From: CAVSUZ01 sp963791885
GTDB taxonomy: Bacteria > Pseudomonadota > Alphaproteobacteria > Acetobacterales > Acetobacteraceae
NCBI GenBank assembly: GCA_963791885.1
Contig: CAWBUL010000004.1
Coordinates: 1,302,001-1,366,000 of the forward strand
Direction: 5' to 3'
DNA: 64,000 nt
Each line of letters opens with the position of its first letter. Positions within the stretch are counted from its first letter, which is position 1. Below, piece by piece: positions 46,596 through 55,339 of the stretch. Under the pieces are notes generated by a model that saw nothing but the letters and a program-made list of their open reading frames with translations, was not told where the DNA came from and ran no database searches. A program made the translations under genes and the position numbers.

Positions 46596-48052
46596 GTGTC
46601 TGATGCGGCCATGCCGTCCAGACTCGCGAGCAGATCGCGTTCCGCCCGATCCAGCATCTCCTTCGGTTCGATCAGCAAGATCAGCCGCGCCCCATCGTCC
46701 AGTGTGGCAATCCGACGGAATAAGCGTCCGGCATCCCCGGTTAGTTCCGGCGTCGGCGCAATCTGATCGCCGCCGAGACTAAGAATCTCCGTGACCGCGT
46801 CCACAACGAACCCGGCCGCCCGGCCATCAACGGTGGTGACGATCACGCGCGGGCGTTGCCGCCCGTCGCTATCCGCCGCACCAAACCGCTGCCGCTGATC
46901 GATCACCGGCGTCACCGTGCCACGCAAGTTCAACACACCCTCAATGAACGCGGGCGCCTTGGGTACGCGCGTCAGGCGCTCGGGCAGCCGCGTCACCTCG
47001 ACCACGGAGGCCAAGGGTAAGCCGTATTCCTCCACGCCGAGCCGGAAGATCAGGAAACGCTCCGCGACGTCCGACGCGGTCTCCGTCCCGCCCATTGCTG
47101 CACCCCCGCTGCGCCCGTCAGCCAGGACGTGGGCCACCGCTTCGTCGCGGAACAGGCGCTCGCTGGACAATATCGCAACGAGCCCCTCGGTGCCCGGCAG
47201 TCGGCAGATCGATTGCACCTGCGCTTCGCCCTCCCCGCGGTTGAGCACCGCTGGTGCCGGATCGATTGCATGCACCGGCACGCGCAGGATCGCGCGCAGC
47301 CGGTCCACCGCCAGCCCCACCATCGCATCGCCGATACGCGCCACCACCACCTGGCTCGACGGCAGCGCCATCCCTGCCAACCCGAGCAGCCGCCGCGCCG
47401 AGACGATCGGCAGCAGTCGTCCATGGCTCTGCGTCACGCCCAGCACGGTCGCGTCCGATTGTGCGATCACCGCAAGCTGCGTCGGGAGCGGAAGTACTTC
47501 GCTCACCTCGTCGAGTTTCAGAGCGTAAGCCTGCCCTGCCAGCTCGAACTCCAGCAGCGCGACCACCTCGTCCGCCTCGTCAGGCGCTGCATGCGGCTCG
47601 ACCACCGCTGCCCGGCGCCCTGCACCCGCGCCAACACCAGCGAAATCCCGCCGCAGCAGCCCATCCAGATCGAGCATTCGCAGCGTCGCGTCCTCGACCT
47701 GATACAATCGGCCGAACCCTTGCCGTCCGCCGGCCGAGGCCGCGTCCGCTGGCAACGACACCATGCCGCCGACCCGGTCCACCGCCAGGCCGATCGTCTG
47801 CTCGCGTGCCAACAGCAACAGGCGCGAGCGATCCGTAACCCGATCGTCCTGACCCAGGAGGCGCGCCAGCGAAATCACCGGCGCCGGAGCCCCGCGTAGC
47901 CCGGCGATCCCAAGCAGGCTCGGCGGCCCGTGCGGCACCCGCGTAATCCGCGGACGCCGAAACACCTCAGAAATATCGGCGGCCGTCGCCGCGAACTGGT
48001 CTTCGCCGACGAAAAACGTGAGAAATCGCGTGTCAGACGCCGGTGCGCTCAA
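46592..48052 (-). CDS. CheW protein with three CheW domains
   Basis: At 486 residues this is about three times the usual CheW length. Three CheW-like SH3 modules are visible: about 8-140 (LTFFVGEDQFAATAADISEV), about 165-310 (LLEFELAGQAYALKLDEVSEVL) and about 330-475 (FLIFRLGVEEYGLPLASVVEV, FIEGVLNLRGTVTPVID). CheW couples receptors to CheA. A fused trimer could fix array geometry or bind several partners at once. It overlaps the receptor gene and cheB by ATGA on each side. Confidence 0.9.
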   Translation of the reverse strand: MSAPASDTRFLTFFVGEDQFAATAADISEVFRRPRITRVPHGPPSLLGIAGLRGAPAPVISLARLLGQDDRVTDRSRLLLLAREQTIGLAVDRVGGMVSLPADAASAGGRQGFGRLYQVEDATLRMLDLDGLLRRDFAGVGAGAGRRAAVVEPHAAPDEADEVVALLEFELAGQAYALKLDEVSEVLPLPTQLAVIAQSDATVLGVTQSHGRLLPIVSARRLLGLAGMALPSSQVVVARIGDAMVGLAVDRLRAILRVPVHAIDPAPAVLNRGEGEAQVQSICRLPGTEGLVAILSSERLFRDEAVAHVLADGRSGGAAMGGTETASDVAERFLIFRLGVEEYGLPLASVVEVTRLPERLTRVPKAPAFIEGVLNLRGTVTPVIDQRQRFGAADSDGRQRPRVIVTTVDGRAAGFVVDAVTEILSLGGDQIAPTPELTGDAGRLFRRIATLDDGARLILLIEPKEMLDRAERDLLASLDGMAASDT

Positions 48053-49984
48053 TCACTGGCCCCCGCCTGGCGCAAATCATCGGCCAGCGATGCGATCTCC
48101 TCGATCGCCGCCGCCAGATCCTCCGCGCCCCGCGCCTGCTCCCGCGCCGCCGTGCCCGCTTGTGCCGCCGCGCTCGACGCCTCCTCGGCAACCGAGGCGA
48201 CCTGTGACACGCCCGCCAGTACCTGGCTGACGGTTTCGTTCGCTATCGTCGCTGCGTCGACAATCTCCTGGCTGCTTCGCCGCAGCTCTCCCGCGCTCGT
48301 CGTCACCACATTCAATCGCCCGTCGATCTGCTGGTTTTTCTGCACCTCCGCCTCAGCCAGCACGACGATCTGCTCCAGATCGCGGCGCACTGCCGCGACC
48401 TGCATCTGCATCAGCCGCACGATCTCCTTCGCGCGGTCTGCATTCTCGCCAGATGTGCGGGCAAGGCCCCTGATATCGGCGGAGACCAGCGCGAAGCCGC
48501 GGCCATGCTCACCCGCCCTTGCCGCCTCGACCGAGCCGTTCACCGCCAGCATCGTCGTCTGCACCACGATCAGTGCCATCGCATCTACGACGCGTTCGAT
48601 TGTGTGCGAACTCGTCTCCAGTGCAGCGATCAGCCTGATCACCTCCTGCGTCGCCTCAACCGCCGCCGACACCCCCGCCGTCAGATTGCCCACCGCCGTC
48701 CGGCTCTCCGCCAGCAGCGCCTCGAGCTCCTCGACCCGTGCCGCCGACATCGCCGCCGCCTCGCCGGTCGTATTCGCCGAGCGCTGGATCTGCGCCATCG
48801 CGGCACTCGCCTGCTGCGTCGCGGCCGCCTGGATCTGCGCGCCGCGTCCGATCTGCTCGATCGCCGCCAGGATCTCGCCCGCCGCGCCCGCGAGTTCCTG
48901 GATCGAGGCCGATAGTTCCTCCGCCGCTGCGCTCACCTGTTCCGTCTGCTGGGCCCGACTGCAACGCGTCCGCCAGCTCCGATAGCAATTCTGACGCCCG
49001 CTGTGCCTGATCCAGCGAGGTGCTCTGCTGCTCCACCGCACGCTGTGACTCCGCCGCCGCCGCCGCCTGCTCCTCCGCCGCGCTGGCAATGCTCTCCGAG
49101 CCGCTCTGCGCCTCCCGCGCCGCCGCATCCGCGTCCACCGCTGCCGCCAGGATCGACTTGCTGCCCGCGGCAATCACCGCGAGCCCGTCGCGAATCCGCT
49201 TCAGCTTATCCGCCGCATCCCGCCCGGCCTGAGCCTCCGCCACCGAGACTTTCGCCGCCTTCTCGATCCGCTCGGTGACTCCGCGCACTTCCTCGCCGAT
49301 GCGCCCCGCCAGTGCCTGCACTTCGCGAGACCGGGCCTCGGACGTCTCCGCTAGCCCGCGCACTTCGTCGGCCACCACCGCAAACCCGCTCCCGTGATCG
49401 CCCGCCCGCGCTGCCTCGATCGCCGCGTTGATGGCGAGCAGGTTCGTCTGATCCGAGATATCGGCCACGCCCGCGGTGATCTCCGCGACCGCCTTCGCAT
49501 GTTGGCCGAGTACCGTGATGATCGACACCAATTTGAGCTGCCGTCCCGCATTGATCTCGATCGCCTCGACCGAGGTGTCGATATACGCCGCCGCCTCGCC
49601 CAATTGGCTCTGCAGCACGCTCACCTGATTCTGGCTGCGATCCGCGTGCTCTCGCGTCTGTGCGAATGAAGCCGCCAGACTCGTGATCCCCGCCAGTGAC
49701 TCTTGCGCCGCCCCGGCCGCCTCTTCCGCTGCCGTTGCGATCTGCTCCATCGCCCGCCGCAACTCTTCTGCGGCACTTGCGGCTTCTGTGACGCCGCTCG
49801 CGAGCTCCTGTGTCGCTGCGCCGAGCCGCTCCGTCGCGGTCTGCCGATTGATCTGGCCCTTGCGGACTTGGATTGTCGGTTTCTTGCCGGATTGCTTCGA
49901 GGGAGCCTGAACATCGGCCGCAGATCGCGGGACCTCCCTGGTCCGGCTCTTGGTGGCCAGCGTCGACGTCTTCACCAGCGCCAT
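48049..49984 (-). CDS. Cytosolic methyl-accepting protein with two signalling modules, frameshift near 48955
   Basis: Two frames join, on removal of one base from the CCC at 48954-48956, into about 644 residues. There is no membrane helix and no recognisable ligand domain. It carries two MCP-type hairpin tips: ISDQTNLLAINAAIEAARAG with a VVADEVRGLA extension, and VVQTTMLAVNGSVEAARAG with a VSADIRGLA extension. The rest is Ala/Glu-rich coiled coil. It is the first gene of the chemosensory operon and should form a cytosolic array with CheW and CheA. Confidence 0.85.
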
Positions 49985-50226
49985 GTCGCTCCTCTACGAG
50001 TTCGCCGTGACCTCGCTGGCGTCCGGCATCCAGTAAGCTCTGCCTTCTAGGGGCCTCGTTTGGGCACCGCAAGGTTGAGACCATCGGCGAATAACGTTCC
50101 AGTGGTCAATTCGCCGGGTGACGCATTGCGCGCCCAGCTGCGTCTATGCATGACGGTCCAATGTCGATCGGCGTGGAGGAAAGAACGCGAGATGAGATTT
50201 GTGACGACCGTTCCGGCAAAGTCACC

Positions 50227-51933
50227 ATGAACGCGAACGAAGATCCGCCCGATCTCTCGGCGCTGTTCGCGGCGATACAGCAGGCCCATGTAGCGATCCG
50301 GCCGCACGTGCCGGTGACACCGCTGGCACTCAGCGTCGCGCTCTCCGGTCGGCTTGGCAGCACCGTGCTGTTGAAAAGCGAGCATCTGCAGCCGACGGGC
50401 TCTTTCAAATATCGTGGCGCCACGAACCGTGTTCGATCGCTGTCCGATGAACAGCGGCAGCGTGGCGTGATCACGGCATCCACGGGCAATCACGGGCTTG
50501 CGGTCGCGCAGGCGGGTATGCTCGCGGGCGTTGGCGTGACGGTTTACGTCGCGCGATCCGCCGCGGCGGCCAAACGCGCGGCAATCGCCGCCTTGGGCGC
50601 AACGCTTGTCGTGGTGGAGGGGCCGACGATCGAAGCCGAGGTCACCGCGCGGCGGGACGCCGCAGCGCAGGACAAGGTCTTCATCTCACCGTACAACGAC
50701 GCAGCGATCGTCGCTGGTCAGGGAACCGCCGGGATGGAACTCGCCGAGCAGGCGCCGGATCTGGATGCGGTTTTCGTCGCTGTCGGGGGCGGTGGGTTGA
50801 TCGGCGGCATCGGCACGGCGCTTCGGCGCATCGCGCCCAAGGCCGAGATCGTCGGCGTATGGCCGGAGAATACGCCGCATGCTGCGCTCGCTGGAAGCGG
50901 CTCATCGTTGATACGCGATCTGCGACGCTTTAGAGGAAAGCGGGTGCGGTGGAGCGGATCATCACGTCGTGCGGTGGTATCGATCGATAGTGAGGTGAGC
51001 GAGCGGAGAGCGGCGGGGGCGGGGGGACGGGGGGGGGGCGCGGGGGGGGCGGGGGGCGCGCGGGCGGGGGCCGGGTCGAGCGGCGGCGAGCGCGCGGCGG
51101 GCCCGGGCGAGACGCGACGCCGGGGGCGCGAGCGCGAGCGCCGCGCCGAGCCGAGACGCGGCGTCTGGGGAGACCGCCCGCCGCTGCGCTCGCTGGAGCC
51201 GGCCGTTCGTCGATACGCCGGTCTGCCGACGCCAGACGGGACAGCGGGTGCGTGGGCCGGGATCGACCGTCCCGCTCTGCGAGTGGTATCGATCGGTCGT
51301 GACAGAGCGGCGGGCGCGGCGGCGGCGCGACCGCGCGGCGGGCGAGCGCGCCGGGGCCGGCGCGAGGGCGTCGGCGGCGATCTCGCCGCCCTGTCACGGT
51401 CGACTGACTCGCGTGGGGACGTGAGACGGCCCGCCCGCGTCGTCTGAAGCGTCGGGATCCGGCGTTCGACGTACGGCCGGCTCAGCGCGCAGCTGGCGGC
51501 GCACCGGCCAGACGCGACGAGCGGCATCGGCACGGCGCTTCGGCGCATCGCGCCCAAGGCCGAGATCGTCGGCGTATGGCCGGAGAATACGCCCGCCATG
51601 CTGCGCTCGCTGGAAGCCGGCTCCATCGTTGATACGCCGGATCTGCCGACGCTTTCAGACGGAACAGCGGGTGCGGTGGAGCCTGGATCAATCACGTTCC
51701 CGATCTGCGCGTCGGTCATCGATCGATACGTGACGGTGAGCGAGCAGGAGATCGCGGCAGCGATGCGGCTCGTCGCGGAAACCGATCATTGGATGGTCGA
51801 AGGATCGGCCGGCGCGGCGCTCGCCGGGCTGGTTCACGCGCAGGCGGATTTCCGCGGTCGCAAGGTCGCAGTCGTGCTGTGCGGCCGTAACATCGCCGTG
51901 GACGATTATATCAACGCGCTGGCCATGGCCTGA
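50227..51933 (+). pseudogene. Threonine/serine dehydratase with a 717-bp internal corrupted insertion
   Basis: The 5' part (50227 to about 50876) is a fold type II PLP enzyme: Lys61 in GSFKYRGATN binds the cofactor, followed by STGNHGLAVAQAG and VGGGGLIGG. The 3' part (from 51522) continues perfectly through SEQEIAAAMRLV, WMVEGSAGAALAG and VVLCGRNIAVDDY. A 73-bp stretch at 50805 is repeated exactly at 51522, 717 bp later. Deleting 717 bp leaves 990 bp and an intact 329-residue enzyme, the usual length. It deaminates Thr/Ser to the keto acid. The start could also be the in-frame ATG at 50161. Confidence 0.8.
50805..51521. repeat. Three degraded copies of dehydratase sequence with poly-G tracts
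   Basis: Copy 1 (from 50805) is exact for about 73 bp, then loses bases one after another, mainly C, until it ends in G-rich low-complexity DNA at 51001-51070. Copy 2 (about 51105-51330) is a GC-enriched, A/T-depleted version of the same segment. Copy 3, from 51522, is the intact gene. The pattern resembles a failed consensus more than a biological duplication. Confidence 0.75.
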
Positions 51934-51967
51934 TGCGACGTGACCTGCTCTGGCCGAGGAGCGCTAG

Positions 51968-52318
51968 CTACAACACTTTCCGCACGACATGCTGTCGGTT
52001 CGATGTGTAGGGCCGAACCTCCGTTGCCCAACGTCCGAGTTCTCCCGCCTCGGCCCATGCCGGGCTCGTAAGAACCTCCGGACTATCGATTTCGTAGATT
52101 GCCACGTATCTGGGCATTCCCTCGCCGGTGAGCGGCTTGATCTGCCCGCCAATCGCGAAACTGGCGGGCTCCGTGCGGAACCGCGTGACCGAGTGGACCC
52201 CCGGCACTTTCAGCAGGTTTGGCACGTGTTCGCGGTCGTAGACTTCGTTGAAAAGCGCTTCCTTTTCGGGCGCCACATCCATGCTCACGATGAAGACGTA
52301 TTTCGTAGTCACCGGCAT
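51968..52318 (-). CDS. EthD-like / dimeric ferredoxin-fold protein
   Basis: This 116-residue protein starts at MPVTTKYVF (52318), with a GGAGGG site. A single alpha/beta-barrel domain of the EthD/ABM type is suggested by NEVYDREHVPNLLKVPGV and RYVAIYEIDSPEVL. Such small proteins often form dimers and act as isomerases, lyases or oxygenases in catabolic operons. It is the last gene of the operon that comes from the right edge, and its fold resembles the C-terminal part of the protein at 59159-59797. Confidence 0.7.
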   Translation of the reverse strand: MPVTTKYVFIVSMDVAPEKEALFNEVYDREHVPNLLKVPGVHSVTRFRTEPASFAIGGQIKPLTGEGMPRYVAIYEIDSPEVLTSPAWAEAGELGRWATEVRPYTSNRQHVVRKVL

Positions 52319-52353
52319 CTCGCCCTCCTGTCGATCCCTCAACGCAATTAGGC

Positions 52354-53403
52354 CTACTTCGGACGGTAGCGCTCCATAACATCCAGCAGCCGATCATGCG
52401 GCAGCGCGTAGGCCTTGTGGCCATGGTAGCCCACCATGGTCTCCGCCGCGATCAATGCGTTCAGGATTGCCTCCTCGGTTGCCTCGGCCGCAGCCTGAAA
52501 CAGAGGTGTCATCGCGGGTGGCGCGATCATACGCACGCCGCTCATCTGGTCGCCATGCACGATGTGGTTGCCGGTGCTGAAAGCCAGAAAGATGTCGCCG
52601 CTGCTATCGGCCCCGATACCGCCGACCCACGCTAAACCAGTCGTTGCCCGGCGCGCCAGTCGCTGACATTGGATCGGAAGCAACGGCGCATCGGTGGCCA
52701 GCACCACGATGATGGAGCCGGCGTCCGGGGCCACCGCTCGTGCGGACGGCACCACATCATATCCGACTTCCTTGCCCACCGGTACACCGTTGACGCGTAG
52801 CAGATCGCGCGCACCGTAATTGGCCTGCACAAGTGCACCGACCGACCACGTCTCACCCGCGGATTGCACCACGCGTGAGGCGGTGCCCGTGCCGCCCTTG
52901 AATTCATGGCAGATCATGCCGGTGCCGCCGCCGACATTTCCCTCCGCAATTGGACCGGAGGTCGCCGTGTCCAGTGCGGCGAAAGCATGTTCGGCGGTCA
53001 CGGGAAAGCTGGCGCAGTCACTGAGCCAGCCATCATATGTCTCCGCCACGACAGGCAAGTGAAACGGAAACGGTGATTCAGCGCGGACCGCCGCAGCACA
53101 CAGCGCATCCCGCACCACGCCGACCGAGAAGGTGTTCGTGATGCAGACCGGCGCAGCGATCAGACCCTGCTCGGCGATCCAGGGCAGGCCGGTCATCTCG
53201 CCGTTACCATTGAACGAGTGAAAGCCCGCGAAGACTGCGTCGGTCCAGATGTCGGCACGCGGCCAGATTGCGGTCACCCCGGTTCGGACGACCGTCGGCT
53301 CGTCACGAATAAGCGTGCAATATCCTACGCGGAGACCGGAAACCTCGGTGATCGCGTTGCAAGGCCCCGGCGGCAACGAGCCGGGTCCTGATGCCCAGAT
53401 CAC
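52354..53403 (-). CDS. P1 family peptidase (DmpA-type, S58)
   Basis: This 349-residue N-terminal nucleophile hydrolase has the conserved GGGTGMICHEFKGGTGTASR region and the self-cleavage site Gly229-Ser230 in DAGSIIVVLATDAPLLP. In DmpA the precursor cleaves there to free Ser as nucleophile. Family members remove N-terminal residues from short peptides, beta-amino acid amides or D-esters. Its place in a sugar-acid-like catabolic operon suggests hydrolysis of an amide- or ester-linked substrate before dehydration. It lies about 20 bp after a binding-protein gene. Confidence 0.87.
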   Translation of the reverse strand: MIWASGPGSLPPGPCNAITEVSGLRVGYCTLIRDEPTVVRTGVTAIWPRADIWTDAVFAGFHSFNGNGEMTGLPWIAEQGLIAAPVCITNTFSVGVVRDALCAAAVRAESPFPFHLPVVAETYDGWLSDCASFPVTAEHAFAALDTATSGPIAEGNVGGGTGMICHEFKGGTGTASRVVQSAGETWSVGALVQANYGARDLLRVNGVPVGKEVGYDVVPSARAVAPDAGSIIVVLATDAPLLPIQCQRLARRATTGLAWVGGIGADSSGDIFLAFSTGNHIVHGDQMSGVRMIAPPAMTPLFQAAAEATEEAILNALIAAETMVGYHGHKAYALPHDRLLDVMERYRPK

Positions 53404-53424
53404 GAAGTCTCCGTGGAGCCTCCC

Positions 53425-54456
53425 TCACTTCGAACCCGACGACGCGCTAAACTGTCGAAGAGCCGAGGGGTCGACGGCGTTCTGAATATCCGCCGCCGGA
53501 ACCGCGGCAGGAATACTCCCCGTCTTGAACAGGATTTGTGTCGCCTCAATCAGCTTCTGCACGAGCCCGCCATCCTTGGAGGTCATGGAATAGGGCGAGG
53601 CCGGATCCAACTGCTCGGCATAGGTCGGCCGATGGGCGTAGATGCGCTCAATGTCGATTTTAGCGACGTCCGGGGTCAAACCGAGCCTCTTGGTAAGTGC
53701 ATCGACGGCCAGTTGCGGGTTTTTGGCGATTGCCTCCGAAGCCATGGCATCTACTTGGAGAAGCTTCAATCCGATCTCTGGATGCTTCTGCAGGAAATCG
53801 GGCCGTACCGCCGTCACTCGAGGGCACATCCCGCCGGGTGGGGTGTAGTCAGTGTCCCAATTCACCACAGGAAAGCCCTGGGATTGCAACACGGCCGAAT
53901 ACGGCGACCACGCGATCCCGGCATCGATCGATCTGCTCAACAGAGCATTGTGGAACAGCGGAGCGGGGATATTGATGACGTTCAACTTGCTGTAGTCGAT
54001 GCCGTTCTTCTGCGCGATGAGATAGAGCGCGACTTGCGCGCAGGTCCCTGACGCTGCACCGATCCGCCGTTCGGGCGATATATCGTGGAAGCTCTTGATC
54101 GGGCCCTTGGGATCGGCGACCAATCCTTCGCCCTTTGAGTCGTCGGACGTCCAAAACAGGATCTTGAGCGGGATGTTCTGACCGAGCGCAAAAGCGACCC
54201 CAAGGCCAGTGGATACGACATCCAGACTCTCACTCTTCAGGCCGGCGAGCAGGGGAGCACCAGACTGAAACAGGAAGAATTTGGGGTTCAACCCGACCTT
54301 CTGAAACAGCCCAAGATCCTGTGCGACATACATATTGATATGGTCGGAGGTCGGGATGCCGAAATTGAAGTCCAGAAGGGTCGGTGCCGCAAATGCCCGC
54401 GCAGGCAATGATGCCAGCAAGGCCAACAGCAAAATCCTCAGGCGCTTGAATCTCAT
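53425..54456 (-). CDS. ABC transporter substrate-binding protein 1 (SsuA/TauA-like)
   Basis: This 343-residue protein has a signal peptide (ALLASLPARAFAA) and a periplasmic NMT1/SsuA-type fold: FGIPTSDHINMYVAQDLGLF, FFLFQSGAPLLAGLKSESLDVV, AASGTCAQVALYLIAQKNGID. It closely resembles the second binding protein at 55340-56383. They flank the single permease gene, so both may feed one transporter. The ligand may be a sulfonate, a nitrogenous compound or an organic acid. Confidence 0.88.
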   Translation of the reverse strand: MRFKRLRILLLALLASLPARAFAAPTLLDFNFGIPTSDHINMYVAQDLGLFQKVGLNPKFFLFQSGAPLLAGLKSESLDVVSTGLGVAFALGQNIPLKILFWTSDDSKGEGLVADPKGPIKSFHDISPERRIGAASGTCAQVALYLIAQKNGIDYSKLNVINIPAPLFHNALLSRSIDAGIAWSPYSAVLQSQGFPVVNWDTDYTPPGGMCPRVTAVRPDFLQKHPEIGLKLLQVDAMASEAIAKNPQLAVDALTKRLGLTPDVAKIDIERIYAHRPTYAEQLDPASPYSMTSKDGGLVQKLIEATQILFKTGSIPAAVPAADIQNAVDPSALRQFSASSGSK

Positions 54457-54495
54457 TACAGCCTCCTCCCATCCGTGATGTTGCTCGTCACCGCG

Positions 54496-55329
54496 TCAAC
54501 GTCCCTTCCAATGCACGATCCTGGCTTCAAGGACGTTGAGGGTGACATTCATCAGCAATCCGATGATCCCGATCAGGATGATACCGATGAAGACGACCGG
54601 GATTTGAAACAGCTCGGCTGCGTTCGATATCATGAACCCAAGGCCGCTTTGGGCCCCCACCAGTTCGGCAGCCACGACCACAGCCCAACTGAGCGCCAAG
54701 GCAATCTTCAGCCCGGTGAAAATCTGCGGAAGAGCGCCCGGCAGCACGATCCGGAAGAAAGTCTGTGCGGGCGTCAGGCCGAGGGATTGCGCCGCGCGCC
54801 GATAGGCAATGGGGAAATTGGCCGCGCCGGCCTGAGCGTTCGCCTGCACGTAGTTGAACGATACGAAGAAGATCAGGACGATCTTCCCTATCTCGCCCAG
54901 GCCGAAATACAGGACCGACATCGGGATGAAGGCGATCGGCGGAATGGGCCGGATGAACGCCATGACCGGGGAGATCATCGCACCAGCCCTGCGGCTATAC
55001 CCTGTCAGAAGCCCCAGCGGCATGCCAATGGCAGCTCCGGCGACGAAGCCGGACAGGGTACGAAATAGACTGATGCCGATATGCTCGCTGAGCGGCTGCC
55101 CCTGATATCCATGTTTGACAAGGTCAGTAAACGTACCAACGAACGCCCCAGGTGAGGGAACATAACCTTCTTTGATAACGCCTGTCCGCGATCCAACAAC
55201 CCATGCCAAAAGAATCAGCAGCACCGTCCCCATCGAATAGACAATGTCGGGCACACCACGTGAGCCCGAAGCGATACGTCGTGAGGAGAGGCGTGCGCTG
55301 CCGACGAGTTCAGTTGTCGCATAACTCAT
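54496..55329 (-). CDS. ABC transporter permease (SsuC/TauC-like)
   Basis: This 277-residue permease has six membrane helices. The BPD-transport signature that contacts the ATPase appears as AAQSLGLTPAQTFFRIVLPGALPQIFTGLK. The pattern matches SsuC-like permeases for sulfonates and related compounds. It is the only permease in this cluster and lies between two paralogous binding-protein genes. The ATPase at 56408-57226 completes the importer. Confidence 0.9.
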   Translation of the reverse strand: MSYATTELVGSARLSSRRIASGSRGVPDIVYSMGTVLLILLAWVVGSRTGVIKEGYVPSPGAFVGTFTDLVKHGYQGQPLSEHIGISLFRTLSGFVAGAAIGMPLGLLTGYSRRAGAMISPVMAFIRPIPPIAFIPMSVLYFGLGEIGKIVLIFFVSFNYVQANAQAGAANFPIAYRRAAQSLGLTPAQTFFRIVLPGALPQIFTGLKIALALSWAVVVAAELVGAQSGLGFMISNAAELFQIPVVFIGIILIGIIGLLMNVTLNVLEARIVHWKGR

Positions 55330-55339
55330 GGCTATAGCC

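Noticed and set aside
51001..51075. G-rich tract as a G-quadruplex or regulatory element
   Set aside because: It lies inside a stretch of degraded copies of the dehydratase gene, so an assembly artefact explains it better.
50805..51933. Diversity-generating retroelement or programmed gene duplication
   Set aside because: Changes are mainly lost bases and GC enrichment, not A-directed substitutions, and no reverse transcriptase or template repeat is present.
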